Made by a program: the position numbers and the translations under genes | The notes under the pieces: model-generated | Databases searched by the model: none | What the model was told of the DNA's origin: nothing | The model's input: the letters and a program-made list of their open reading frames with translations, nothing else | Shown here: positions 1 to 19,200 of the stretch, one piece after another | Layout of the letters: every line of letters begins with the position of its first letter | Position numbering within the stretch: the stretch's first letter is position 1 | Source of the DNA: Sycon ciliatum | Taxonomy: Eukaryota > Porifera > Calcarea > Leucosolenida > Sycettidae | Direction: 5' to 3' | NCBI RefSeq assembly: GCF_964019385.1 | Contig: NC_088643.1 | Coordinates: forward strand, 78,501,626 to 78,565,625 | Length of the DNA stretch: 64,000 nucleotides

Positions 1-138
1 CGGGCTTATAAGATAAAAGCCGGGCTTATAAGATAAAAGCCGGGCTTATAAGATAAAAGCCGGGTTTATAAGATAAAAGCCGGGCTTATAAGATAAAAGC
101 CGGGCTTATAAGATAAAAAGCCGGGCTTATAAGCGTAT
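1..138. repeat. 20-bp tandem repeat
   Basis: About six head-to-tail copies of a 20-bp unit (CGGGCTTATAAGATAAAAGC) run in from the left edge and decay near position 140. Copies differ by single bases, for example one T for C at position 65. The GGCTTATA core also occurs in the terminal repeats of the fold-back element at 2329-2745. The array may continue beyond the window. Confidence 0.9.
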
Positions 139-293
139 AAGCCGCTGAAATGTTCGTTAGGTACTCTGGCCCAGGTGTGGATGTATGTCACAAGCTGCTT
201 CTGGACGCCGATGTCAGTGGATGCAACACACATTATCCCGAAGGATTCGCAGCTCCGGGCATCAGTCGCTACAGTTTCCTTCACAGTGTCAGC

Positions 294-835
294 TCAAATG
301 TAATGCTCGAGCTTAGCTGATGCGGGGTCATTTCGCGAAAAACATTGTGTATTGAGTAGGAAGTGGTGCTTTCTTGCGTGTGTTGCATTGGATGTCCAGA
401 TGTCCGTGGTCAAAGCAACATAGCTTGCGTCCGCCCGCATCCCCTTCAAAAGGCTCACACCGTCGGCGTGATCCTTGCGGGCAAGACTAGCAATTTGAGT
501 TCGCGAAGGAAGCACATATCTGGGCTCAACAAACTCCATCAGCTCCTTTAGGCCGGCGTCCGTGACTAGGCTGAGCGGCCGCCCATCTAGCCAGGTCCAC
601 CGTGCCAGGATCTTGGTGATGGCCATTGCGCGAGGAGCCGACACAACCCGCCCTCTGGCCGCTTTCGCCTAAGCGAACTTGACGATGGCCGGCTGAGAGT
701 CGACTTTCTTGGCAGCGCCGGTCTGCACCACGAAGTCAGAGGGGTGGCGATTTCTCAAGTGTCTCTACAAATTCGATGTTGAGGAGCCATTGTACTTCAA
801 CACATCCTCATACAATAGACACTTCGCTTGATGGC
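294..835 (-). pseudogene. hAT-family transposase fragment with broken BED zinc finger
   Basis: Read on the minus strand, 835 to about 715 encodes a BED-type zinc finger: a Cys, then LKYNGSSTSNL, a stop codon, and RHLRNRHPSDF. The second zinc-binding Cys appears replaced by Tyr and a TAG stop interrupts the finger. In the same frame, 644 to 294 is open for 116 residues and carries ALTTDIWTS, a motif typical of hAT/ZBED transposases at the start of the catalytic domain. The rest of the catalytic domain and the dimerisation domain are absent. This is a decayed 5' part of a hAT transposon gene; a domesticated ZBED gene is unlikely given the in-frame stop. Confidence 0.75.
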
Positions 836-1176
836 CCTCGACATCGCGAGTTTAAAATTTCCACACCGCGGAACGTGCCTGACGACTGAATGGAGTGGAT
901 GCAGGGCTCAAAGGAGCTTGCGACAGAGTCAGAGAGTTCGACATCGCAAAGACAGGAAACGTGTAAAGGACAACCTAAACACTTCAGTTCAAACTTCAAA
1001 CACACAAGGAGACGACTCGACTCGTTCATAAAACTTGCTCCAACAGGCAACACTGAAGAGTATTTTCCCATGGCAACGAATCTTATCCGGGTGAGTCTCG
1101 ACGGTACGGTTCCTGGGCAGCGGCTGGAAACCATTTTAGAGACGACAGTAACTACTATGTATATGTAGTGATTTAT

Positions 1177-1577
1177 ATAGCTACCGGTACTTGTAGTGGT
1201 ATCGGTATAGCTACCGGTACTTGTAGTGGTATCGGTATAGCTACCGGTACTTGTAGTGGTACCGGTATAGCTACCGGTACTTGTAGTGGTACCGGTCGGT
1301 ATAGCTACCGGTACTTGTAGTGGTACCGGTATAGCTACCGGTACTTGTAGTGGTACCGGTATAGCTACCGGTACTTGTAGTGGTACCGGTATAGCTACCG
1401 GTACTTGTAGTGGTACCGGTATAGCTACCGGTACTTGTAGTGGTACCGGTATAGCTACCGGTACTTGTAGTGGTACCGGTATAGCTACCGGTACTTGTAG
1501 TGGTACCGGTATAGCTACCGGTACTTGTAGTGGTACCGGTATAGCTACCGGTACTTGTAGTGGTTCCGGTATAGAAC
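1177..1577. repeat. 30-bp minisatellite
   Basis: About 13 copies of a 30-bp unit built from ATAGCTACCGGT, ACTTGTAGTGGT and ACCGGT. The first two copies have ATCGGT instead of ACCGGT, and a 4-bp insertion (CGGT) occurs near 1296. Each unit contains two ACCGGT palindromes. Because 30 is divisible by three, the array reads open as a GIATGTCSGT peptide repeat; nothing else supports a real protein. Confidence 0.95.
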
Positions 1578-1797
1578 TTTAAAAAACTCTTTTTGTTTTT
1601 GTTGGTCCGGCACGTTCGGGCTCTCCGCCTTCTCCGTGAAATAATATTAAAAAAAGGTTCTGCGTTCCGGCTCTCCGCCTTTCCCGCGAAGGCACGAACA
1701 TCAGAAAACTAGAGGAAAACAAACAAACACAAGAAGCAAGAGTGACAAAAAAGCAGAAAATATGATAACATGTTATAAATGAGCACGGCAATCGACC

Positions 1798-2319
1798 TCA
1801 ACAGGGGATAGCCGCCTCAGCAACAACAAGAGCAGCTGAATCCGCGGCAAAGACCGGTGCATAGAGCCGCCTAGCACCCCTCAGGCACATCACACTGGAT
1901 CGGATCAAGGCAAAGCTGATCTGACACCGGATTGAAGCCATCACGGCACTGTAGGTCTCTCCGGTCTTGTCGGCGATGAGGGACGCTATCCTCTTGTACT
2001 TAGAGGTGGCAGATTTCCCCATTCCTCCCGTAGTGGAGAACACGGCGGGAACAAAGCTGGAGTGTTCCACTTCCCGGTTTCGCTGCTCATAGGCACAGCG
2101 CTTGGCTTCTTCGTGACGGGTGTAGCTAGCAGCAAGTGAGTTGAGGCGATTCGAGGATGCAAAAGGGTTAAACACCCGAACATCAATGTTGGTGCACTCG
2201 AACCGCCCTCCCCGAGTACCACTAGCCACCACGTCAAGGCGGGCTTGGTCGTCGCCCACAGCCGTGCGGTAGCGGAGCTGCTCTCCAGTGAGCGGCTGCA
2301 AATGTGGCTCAATAGCCAC
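1798..2319 (-). pseudogene. C-terminal domain of a retroelement polyprotein (fragment)
   Basis: A 173-residue reading frame resembles the C-terminal domain found after reverse transcriptase in many uncharacterised invertebrate proteins: HLQPLTGEQL, ARLDVVASG, GGRFECTNIDVRVFNP, a run of charged residues (YTRHEEAKRCAYEQRNREVE), FVPAVFSTTGGMG, and a final SFALIRSSVMCLRGAR. The spaced acidic residues around LDV and DVRV recall PD-(D/E)XK nucleases, which is inference. No reverse transcriptase domain precedes it; upstream on this strand lies the fold-back element at 2329-2745. It is therefore a stranded 3' end of a retroelement. Confidence 0.55.
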
Positions 2320-2328
2320 CTGTATATG

Positions 2329-2745
2329 TACCGTAATGTCGCGTATAAAAGCAGGTGCTTACGGCCGTATAAGCCGGGGTTCAAACCATGCTTCTATTCA
2401 AGTTACGCTTCTATTCAAAACATGCTTCTACGTCAACATCATCAGTCTGCACTGTGCAGTGCATACTGCCACGTATGTACTGCGCAAGTACTTGCACGCG
2501 TCTTGACCTGTATAGAAGCATGACTCGAATAGAAGCCTATTTTTTTAAGTGCGCCGTGACACAGACGCATGGTTTGAATAGAAGCCGCTCTCTGCAAAGT
2601 ACATGTGCACGTACATGCGTGGCGGTATGCACTGCACAGTGCAGACTGATGATGTTGCCGTAGAAGCATAACTTGAGTAGAAGCATGGTTTGAACCCCGG
2701 CTTATACGGCCGTAAGCACCTGCGTTCATACGCGACATTACGGTA
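2329..2745. mobile_element. Fold-back/MITE with ~100-bp terminal inverted repeats
   Basis: The left end (TACCGTAATGTCGCGTAT) and right end (ATACGCGACATTACGGTA) are inverted copies, and similarity continues inward about 100 bp through GGTGCTTACGGCCGTATAAG and the repeated GAAGCATG motifs. The interior holds no convincing gene. Non-autonomous DNA element, superfamily unknown. Confidence 0.85.
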
Positions 2746-2758
2746 AGTGTAAAAAGGA

Positions 2759-3798
2759 GGACAAAATGTTATGAGTTATGACTGACTGTCCACCAACGTA
2801 ACCAGATCATATTCAATCAGCGAGTGAAACGTTAAAGGGGAAGTTAAGGCAAAAATTAAAATTTCACCAGTTGTAGTCTTCGGGGTGCTGAGTCGAATGG
2901 TCTTGGTCCGAGAAAGCTGAGACGCTCCCTTCCTACTTGAATCCCAATCGAACTCGCGCACTTCCACCGAAACTGGGTGACTGCGCCCTACGAGATGGGG
3001 ATTTGTATGCAAAATGTCACTAAAAGCGCCATTTCGTTCTTATAAAAGCACGGATGACCGCGATTGGCCCATATGTTGTAGTCTTTTGGACGCTGAATCG
3101 ACTGGTTTTGGTCCGAAAAGGCTGCGATGCAGCGTTCCTCCTTTATTCCCAATCGAACATGGTTGAAGAAGCGGTCACGTGCTCCTGGGTGCCAAAATCA
3201 CCTGGTCACCACGCCAGCAGGCGACAACTTTCACACCAAGGTTCAACTCGAGTGACAGGACTGTACCCAAAAAAGGTCAAAACAGGCTGTAAGTTGTACC
3301 CTGCAGGCACGGTGACCAGGTGACTGGTGTACGCAGGAGCACGTGACCGCTTGTTCAACCATGTTCGATTGGGAATTAGGGGCGAACGCTGCATCGCAGC
3401 CTTTTCGGACCAAAACCAGTCGACTCAGCGTCCAAAAGACTAAAGCATATGGGCCAATCGCGGTCATCCGTGCTTTTATAAGAACGAAATGGCGCTTTTA
3501 GTGACATTTTGCATACAAATCCCCATCTAGTAGGGCGCAGTCACCCAGTTTCGGTGGAAGTGCGCGAGTTCGATTGGGATTCAAGTAGGAAGGGAGCGTC
3601 TCAGCTTCCTCGGACCAAGACCATTCGACTCAGCACCCCGAAGACTACAACTGGTGAAATTTTAATTTTTGCCTTAACTTCCCCTTTAAATGTCTCAGTA
3701 CTCCCTGTCAGTGTTGTGCCTTTTTTGTTGCACTCGCTAATTGAATATGAATTAGTTACGTTGGTTGACAGTTAGTCATAACTGGTAACAGTTTGTCC
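2759..3798. mobile_element. Large fold-back element, ~0.5-kb inverted arms
   Basis: The outer ends GGACAAAATGTTA and TAACAGTTTGTCC are inverted copies. Similarity of the arms continues almost to the middle (about 3240-3290). The same peptide-like translation appears in opposite directions at 3012-2776 and 3509-3775, which reflects the arms and is not evidence of genes. The right arm has an extra ~45-bp stretch near 3690-3735. It would form a very long hairpin if transcribed. Confidence 0.9.
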
Positions 3799-4631
3799 TT
3801 CTCCATCTTATCCACGATTACACTGGCTCACCATTCGAGAACAAGAGAGTGTAGTTAATAATAGAGAGACCCGCATTCACTGCCGCTAACTGCTTGCATG
3901 TGCGCCTGCATGCATACCACTGACTGCCTGCATGCGCACCTGGCTACTGATTTGCCGGCACGTCCTGCCCTGCTATGTGGGCCATGCGTTACGTAGACTG
4001 TCGCAGTCCGCTCGGTGCGCTGCAGGGCAGTTGATCTATGCAGCGTACACCAGTACACCTGCTACTACTAATGCTAAGTACCGGTACAGTCATGCACAGT
4101 AGAGACGCACACTGAAGAACGTGGAGCCCGAGAACGTCCAGCCTGAAATGCCAAGAATGCCACAGCATCAAGTTAAGAACGGCGGTGTTGGTTTTCTGGC
4201 AACTTTTGGGAGGAAAGTAGTACCAGTTCAGGGAAAGATAGCTGTTATCATCGTTCGTTAACAAATATACATATAGGTAATCAATAAACAAATTTCAGTG
4301 ATCGCTTCACCCCTGGTATTTTTTGTGTGCAGGAAAAATCTTAGATGAAAATTGGTCAAAACGATTTGCTACGTACGTGGTAAAGGAGTTGTCCTGAGTG
4401 ATGTGATGGGCAAATCTGAGATACGGATAGTACCCGGTCCCGGGGCGCTTGGATAAAGAGTGTTTCGAAGGTACTCTTACAGTGCAGCCTGCGCGCATGC
4501 AATGTGGAGTTGCAGCAAGTGGTCAAGTCCTTTTGCCTGCATGACAGGAGCCGCGGAATAGCTCGACATGCAAGTGATGGTATTGTTTCTTTTTTGTTTG
4601 TGTATTGTTATTGTGTTCTTTGCTTGTGCAG
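3799..4631. other. No gene seen
   Basis: This stretch precedes the first recognisable POLA2 exon and is probably an intron of that gene. I looked for the preceding POLA2 exons (the OB-fold region) and found no convincing match. Confidence 0.5.
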
Positions 4632-11399
<6,768 letters not shown>

Positions 11400-12024
11400 G
11401 GCCTACTTTTTGTAGCTTACAATACGAATTGAAACTCATGCCGGCTAGATTCAATGCGCTAATTGTAGCTGGAGTACATAACGTTATAAAGCCGCCGTGC
11501 GTGCTTCTTGTTTGTAGATATTTGTTGTATACTAAAGTCTTATTGTACATACTGAGTACATACATGTGTATTTCAAAGATAGCGAAGTCGTTTGAGTGCC
11601 CTTTTGAAGACACGTGGTCATCCGTGAGAGTAGTCTATAGACATTTTTAGAAGCTGTATTCTTTATTTCAATTTTCCTTTTTTTGTCAGTTGCTTTGTTG
11701 GCATGGTTGCATTCAACAGTTCTCAGGTGCTTGTCATTAATTTTTACCAATACTACTTACTACAATAGTCATGGTAGCTCTACATGAACTATCACTAGCA
11801 CTCTCTTTTTTTTAACCTTTTCTCTGCCCCAACTTCTAGGCGGAACAAGACTACTTGTACAAAAAGGAACGAAACTGCCGTTGCGTGTCAGTTATCCAGC
11901 ACCCTCGGGTCCGGACGCTTTTGGATGAGTGGATGACCGACTCTACATAGCCATCTTGTGTTCATCACACTTTAATACTGTTGATACTCGCTTATCAAAA
12001 GGCGAGTGGAGAGCTAGCAGGGAA
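11400..12024. other. Intergenic, POLA2 3' flank
   Basis: Region after the POLA2 stop codon. It presumably contains the 3' UTR, though I could not place a clear AATAAA signal. An open stretch at 11840-11950 follows a splice-acceptor-like sequence but matches nothing I recognise. Confidence 0.4.
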
Positions 12025-12690
12025 TCAGGGCATGATCGATTGGGCGAATCCCGAGCAAGTGCGCTCTGAGTGAGCGTTGTCGTTTGCCCGAATCAGGAGT
12101 AGGTGTACTTGGAATGGAATCCAACCACACCGTCCCCCACGCCCGGAGTGGAAATGGACTTTAGCGGTTTTTTACAGCATTTTTACAGAATCTTTGCACG
12201 ATATCAAGAGTGCATGAACAATTGTGTGCAACTGTGGTTATGGGTCAATGCGCGGCGCGCTGCCTTCATATCATTACATAACTTGCTTTCATCACGCTCT
12301 GAAAGCATGCATTCAAACTCACAATTTCTCATACGAGCCCATCCGTTTTTGCTCAATTCGTTCCAGTACCTATGCGAACTCTAAATTCTAGCGCTTGAAC
12401 TCCAGTTCTGTACGAAAGTTCAAAGTTCATTTCAAACCAGAGGGGAAGTGCGGTGTTTGATTTTCCGCAGTGCGCGGACTGCAGCTGAATGATTGTACGA
12501 AGGCAGCGCGCCGCGCATCTGGCCCATACAAAAGAGATCACAGTTGCATACTTTGACGATTATGCCTACATTTTGTGATACTACACCCTTGCTTTGTTCG
12601 ATTGGGCCAGCGTTGCTCGGACAACACCGCCTGCTCGCACTCAATCCAGATTCGCCAATCGAAGACACCCTGACTCCCTGGTGTAGAACA
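12025..12690. mobile_element. Degenerate fold-back element
   Basis: Diverged inverted arms. GCGCGGCGCGCTGCCTTC near 12250 pairs with GAAGGCAGCGCGCCGCGC near 12500, and an outer GATTGGGCGAATC-like sequence near 12037 pairs with one near 12600-12660. Arms of about 250 bp with many mismatches indicate an old element between the convergent POLA2 and EIF5 genes. Confidence 0.6.
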
Positions 12691-13281
12691 TGACTTTCCC
12701 TGCTTTCAGCTTTTTGATTCCTTTGACACAATTCTTTCCGGAGACGGTTATGGTGACGGACTTGCATGTACAGTACACAGGTACATGCAGTCTAAATTTT
12801 ACCTAGAGCCCAAGAGATCCAACCTGAAATACTAAGAACGCAGCCGGATCGCCGATAATATTAACCACCCCTTGGAAACAATGTTCTCCTGGTTGGTTGA
12901 GAGACTAACCTCCTTTCCCCCAACTCACTTGTGAGGTCTGAATTCGCCACTATAGTAAGGTGAACAGGCATAGTGGTGGCCTGCGATAACCGACATGCCA
13001 GGTGACTGACCGACAGATACCGGTAACCAGCATGCAACTGTGTATTCAGAAGTACTAAGTTTTGTACGAGACTCGTAGTTGTTCATATTTAAACAAACAA
13101 AACAGCAGATACACACACATGTCACTGATGCAGAATTACTATACTACAAAGCAAAGCATAGGGGTATTCATTGCTACACTGCATTCGAAGTAATGATACA
13201 ATCATGTCCTACAGCACTGTATCGACAGGGCCAACCTATGCACAGCGAAAACATGTAATGGCATGCACGCACAGCCGGAAA

Positions 13282-16200
13282 TTAGATGTTGTCGATGTCC
13301 AAGTCATCATCATCACCACCATCATCATTGCCTGCAGCAGCAGCAGCAGTCTTGATCTTCTGACGCTCTTCTTTCTCGACTTGAGCTTGGCTCTTGTGTG
13401 TGTAGACCACCTCAATGTCGTCTTCATCGTCGCTCTCCTCTTCCTCCTCTGCCTCGCGCAGCCATTTCAGAAAGGGTGTGGCGCGGTCCCGGATGGTCTG
13501 GGACATTTCTTTGCTGACATAGCGCTTTGATACCTATAGCACAAACAGCGGCAACACCAAAAGCAAAGGGACAATCATCGTCTTCAGAAACACCCATTGT
13601 ACAGTAACATGGTCAACAGGAGCCACAAACATGCACCATATACCGTATGTCTGCACCTTTAAAGCCATGGCGGTGTATTCGATTATAAAGCCAGTCTCAG
13701 TTATAAAGCCATGGGCTTCATAGATGAAATGACATTTGAAGGAAGTTTTGCAAAAATGAAGGAATAAAGCGGGATTCACAGAAGCTTTTTTGCGATGCGA
13801 CACGCGATGCGACAGCCGCGAAACCGGGAAATCCCCAAATCGCAACCATCGCGGACCCCACACAACTGCCACAACAGGGCCATCGCAGAAGTTGAGCTTG
13901 GCTCACGCGTCCGTCGCAGATCGCGTCGCATCGCAAAAAAGCTTCTGTGAATCCCGCTTAAGTGCTATCCTAACAAACTTACAGCCCAGCAGAACGGATG
14001 AACAAGTAGATTTAGATTGAAATTTCTGTGTGGACTTTGACTTTTAGGGCATGGCGTAGTGGGCGAGTCATTTTGCATCTAAAATATCTAGGAAAGCAGC
14101 AGTGTTTCGATTATAAGGCGCTGACATAGGGTACATAGTTCTGTTCGAATTTGTCATAGAACACAACGGGAGCAGACGAGCGCTACATGTACGTGTGCAA
14201 GTACTTCATAATCCCATGCCAAAAGCAGTATTTAAAATTCTAAAACTAAGTACACTGCAAGCATTGGAAGTTGATTTTGAAAGCATGATCAGGCCCGTTT
14301 GGCCGTGGAGTACGTCAGAAATCTCCAGAAAAGCAGCCGTTGTCTTTTCTGCAAAATACCGCAGGATTTCTAAACCATGCAGAATCGAGAATCTACGGGG
14401 ACAGTAGAACTGCTGCAGAAGTCAACGGAGGATGTAAGGAAGCTTACCTTTCCTTCCCATTCAAGAAAGACTTCCTCATCAACCAAGTCCAGATCATAAC
14501 TCATCTTCCAGATGTGAGGAACACGGTTGAGCAGAGCGGGATGGCGTTTCCCTACCAGGTTCTCCAGAGCACCCAGAAAGTGTTTCTGTGCTTTCTTGTT
14601 CTCACGGAGAAACTGTACATAGCCAAGAGAATACACAGAGGAAGGAGTCACGCACATTCATCTAGAACAGAGTGCAGAAAATATGAAGAAGACGGGCCAG
14701 TACAATCAAGTAATATGAAAGCAGTACAAAGATAATGCTAAAACACGGCTATACGCGCTGAACAGGAAGAAGGATGGGAGCTGACATGTCAATAGCACTG
14801 AAGTACCGTATTTTTCGGAGTATAGTGCGCACTTTAGACGTGCTATTTTAGGCCCTAAATCGCAGGTGCGCACTATGCTCCGAATATGAAATGCATGTAC
14901 TTCAATGAAGATTGAAGTGTGCACCCTCAATGAAGATTGGGGGTGCGCGTTATACAAAGGTGCGCACTATACTCCGAAAAATACGGTACAAGCAAACGAC
15001 AGTAGAATGTATTTAAAAAGGCATTCTAGTTCACTGACGTCATGCGATTCAACCCTAAAACCGGGGCATTTTAACCCTATTTTTTGCGATTTAAACTTAA
15101 ACCACACAACCCATACGTGTCTACAGGTACTGCAGAGTTGCTGAAAAAGAGATGTTCACCATGTAGTATTCACGGTACCGCCCAATTTACCCGCTTCACA
15201 TCCCGAGCGGCTGATCCATGATCATCTTTATCGAGCGGATTGTGATGTAGTACGTACAGCGTGCGCGCCGCACCCTTCAACCAACGAACATCAAACTACT
15301 GGATGGGGATAAAAGAGATTGGAGTCGTCTTGATCAGTCCAATTCAACTGTTACTCAACTACGAAGATGCTTTTCAGCTGTACGATGTGCAACCACGACC
15401 AGCCTCCAGCCGTTCGTGGACCATCTCAAATCAAAAGGGCACCAAAAGAACCTGGAGGCCGGTCGTCAGCCCACGTTCTTATGTTCCTGATAAGTGATCT
15501 ACTATGTGAATCGCGCACGTTTCAAAGAGATATCCGTCATGTAGTACTCACATCACCGCCCAATTTACCCGCTTCACATCCTGATTGGGTAGTGAGTGGT
15601 GGTCACCATGATCATCATCTTTATTGCGCGAGTTTCAACTATCTACTATGTGAATCCCACACGTTTCAAAGAGATGTTCACCATGTAGTATTCACGGTAC
15701 CGCCCAATTTACCCGCTTCACATCCCGAGCGGCGGACTCCACGATCATCGCGCAGAGTTTTAATGTTGAACTGCGCGCGCACCGCACCCTTCAACCAACG
15801 AACATCAAACAACTGGATTCGCCTTGATCAGTCCCATTCAACTACAGTGTATCGACAGAACCGACGTACATCATGCTCTTCAGTTGTTCCGTTTGTATGA
15901 AGACCACGACCGGCCTCTGGCCGCTCGTGGCCCACCTGATGTCCAAGGGACATCGGCAAAATCTGGAGGACGGTCATCAGCCTTTATTCAAGTGTAGCTG
16001 GTAAGTGATCTGTTATGCAATTATCTTTATTTGAAATACAGGAGATCTTATACATCTTGTTTTTATCTGTTTCCTCCATGCAGCGACAACCATTGGCGGA
16101 ACCATGCCAACATGAAGGAGCACATCTCAACAACCAACCATCCAAGACACTATTTGGAGAAGGTTGCCGCCTACTACGGGGTGATGCGAGCAGAGCGCCT

Positions 16201-19200
16201 CATCACCCTTGTCCAATCACATACAGAGCTTTGAAATTTATAATTAAACAGTTTTAAACCAACTGTCGATGGGTTTGGCACGTTGAAGTTCGATGTGATC
16301 GATGTAATGGGTAGCTGCAAGTTCGTTGAACAGAGCGGCAGCAAACATATGGCAGTTGTTTGTTGACACGTTGGAAATGCCCTCGACGAGATTCGAGTCG
16401 TAGAGGAAATCTACCATATTCTGCAGATTTAGATTCGATTGGTCAGTAATAATCTCCTCTATTGGAGTTTTTTTTTTCGATAGGCACTTCGATAGGAGGA
16501 TCTCACGCTTGAACAAGTCTTGCCTCTGCATATGCTGACACCGTCAGTGGGTTTTTCCGCCGACCACCACCACTTTTTCGTTTGAAAGACAACGAAAGCG
16601 TGGAAAGCAATCAAATCCGTCGGTTGAAGGTACCACATAGGAGTTTTGTAAATGCCTGCTCAGATGATGGTCTTTTCACCTACGAGGGGTTTGAGATAGG
16701 TTGATATCGGCGCTGTCGATTCTCCAAGCATCTTGCCCGATTTTATTCACGTTCGGGTGGAAGTACACGGCTTTATCGTAGTTAGCACCACCAAATTTGT
16801 GTACGAGCTCCGAAAGGCCGGACGAGATGTTCGTGCAAGAGGTAGACATGAGAGCATGAAAATTTGCATGCAACCCTGCTGACGAATTGAGCATAATGAT
16901 GCATGCTGAAAGCAAGTAGAGTCTTTTTATACTGGGTCCTACAGTCAATGAGCACTCGTCAGCTCCGCACCGACGGCACTTCCTGAAAATCATGGATCTG
17001 TGTGATCAATTCAATGCGCTCATCAATTACGTTCGATAGCCAAAGGGCTCTCCAGTACGAGATGATGGCTGCAATCACGTGACCGAGGCCGTGATAGATG
17101 GACACTACGGGTGCACGTCGTGTGCGCACGTGATCGAGCAGCACGTCTACGCACCGGAGCATGATTTTCAAAAGCGATGCATGCCAGAAGGAGGACAGGA
17201 GGAGAGAGACTTTGTAGCGAAACCGGTCAGTAACAAAAAAGAATGTCGCATCTGTTTGTGTAGGAGGTGTCACCTCAATAAGAATATCAATCTCGACAGC
17301 GTCGACAGACTAGTTTTCTGAAGAAAACAAACATTGGTGACTTCCTCTCAGCTCACTTCAACTTCACCCCCTGCAAGAAACGCTACATTCTCTGAAGAAA
17401 TCCTGTTTGTACAAAAGCCCACTAGGCTATTGCACTATTGTGCTTCCTATTCGATTGCAATTATATCGTTCAGAAGCGTTTACGTACCTCCCTTCCACGC
17501 CGCAATATTTCCTGGCTGCGTTTTGCGCGAATGTTCAAACCCTTGCCGGCCAGATTTTCCCTCCTATGGTGTCTCCATTTCATGGAGAGTTCGCGCCAGC
17601 TCACACCACACCGCAACAAGTGTCGAACGCTCGTAAAAATCTACACCACCCGAGCAACGACGATGCTAAAATCCTGATCTCTATCGTTGATGCCTATTGC
17701 TGGGAGACATACCCTCTATCCCATCTGATCGACTAACGACCCCGACAAAGACATCCATACACACCTGCAAAAAGAGCTTGGAATACGTCTTGAGCTGGTC
17801 CAAAGCATTAGCGTTTAAGACCGCCTCACACACAAGGAGAACAGTCTTTTCTACAAGCTCCAAGCGCCGCGACTCTTTGAAAACGGACTCGTTGTCAGGT
17901 GCCAGCTGGCCGCCTTTCATCTCCTTAGCAATGAAGGCTTCAAGCAGGTCCAAGCGCTTGTCCTCGGGCAGTTCCAAGTCGTCTGTGATAGCAAGAGTAG
18001 CTGCAGCAGTAGTTAAACTGCTGGCCATGCGTTGTTTCACTGCATCAGCACTGGTGTCCACAGACCAATCGTCATCATCGACATTGCCATCCACGGAGGA
18101 CCCGCTGCCAGAAGGTCGTGGAACAGCATCGCTAGCCTGACGACGGGACACAAGGATCAAACACATTGCACAAGTGCTGGTCAAGGCAACAGCTACAGTA
18201 GTAACACAACCCGGAGCTAGATTATAGTCCAAAGCATCAGAGAGTATAATCGCATTACCCAGCATAGACACAAAGGTCTAGGTGTATATAAAGGATTATC
18301 ATCATAGCAATGGGGGTATAAGAGTCCCTTCGGACGTGAGAGTGAAAAGAAAAAGAAGACGATGTTGCAAAGCACATCACTGCACACACACACACAGCGT
18401 ATAGTGAAGAGAGTAACAGCAGATTAACTGCACATACCATGGCAGATGTGTCCGTGCCCTCGGCAGGCGGAGTTTTCGAGGAATTCTTCTTCGATACCTT
18501 CCTGCATGCCAAGAAGCAAGGAGACAATAAAGTAAGGTGAATCACAGAGAACCAAGTATACCTATCATAAACGAATTGACACAGTATCCCAGTACATACA
18601 AATATTACAAGCTAAAATGGGAAACGTAAATGTACAACTGCAGTGAGCAACCTAACAACCAAGGACATCAGGCGCTGTCTAACAGGCTAAATTGCTCTCG
18701 GAGACCACGACCACAACAAAGTTGTAGTTGCCCTGCACATGAAGCACAATTATTAGCCCAGTGCATTGCAGGTCTCCATACAAGGTACAGTAAATACTGG
18801 ATATAACGTGCCCCTTTGATTTCGATAATTTATCACTATATCTGGTGCATCACTATAGCCGATTTGCATGCATGAACCACACATGGCACATGACTGTGCA
18901 TGAAATGATGCGTACACGCTGAAAAAAAAGCATGAAAAGCAGCCACGTGTACATGTGGCTGTTAACAGCATACAGGGAAGAATTTTCTCTCACTCACGTC
19001 TGTTGCCAGATGCATCCAGGCAACACTGGATCAGTTTTGGAAGAACACTTGTTTTTGTGATCATCACTCTTGATCATTATAATGCGATATTTTCCTGTAC
19101 ATTTGATATGGTTTGCTTCCTGAAACCCATCACAATAAGCGATATATCGGTATAGCCGATAATAGTGTGTATAGTGATATTTTACCTGTATTTTCTGATT

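Noticed and set aside
1286-1582. GIATGTCSGT repeat peptide
   Set aside because: A consequence of a 30-bp repeat without stops; no flanking coding signal.
2776-3775. Pair of similar proteins in opposite orientation
   Set aside because: They are the two arms of one fold-back element translated; not genes.
4319-4375. Possible upstream POLA2 exon after TGTGTGCAG
   Set aside because: Only a short open stretch (GKILDENWSKRFATY) with no convincing match to the expected OB-fold sequence.
11840-11950. Apparent last exon (after CTTCTAG) in phase with POLA2
   Set aside because: The conserved C terminus GCVCINPSRLSKG with a stop is already at 11262-11399 in the correct phase. The later stretch shows no similarity to this family.
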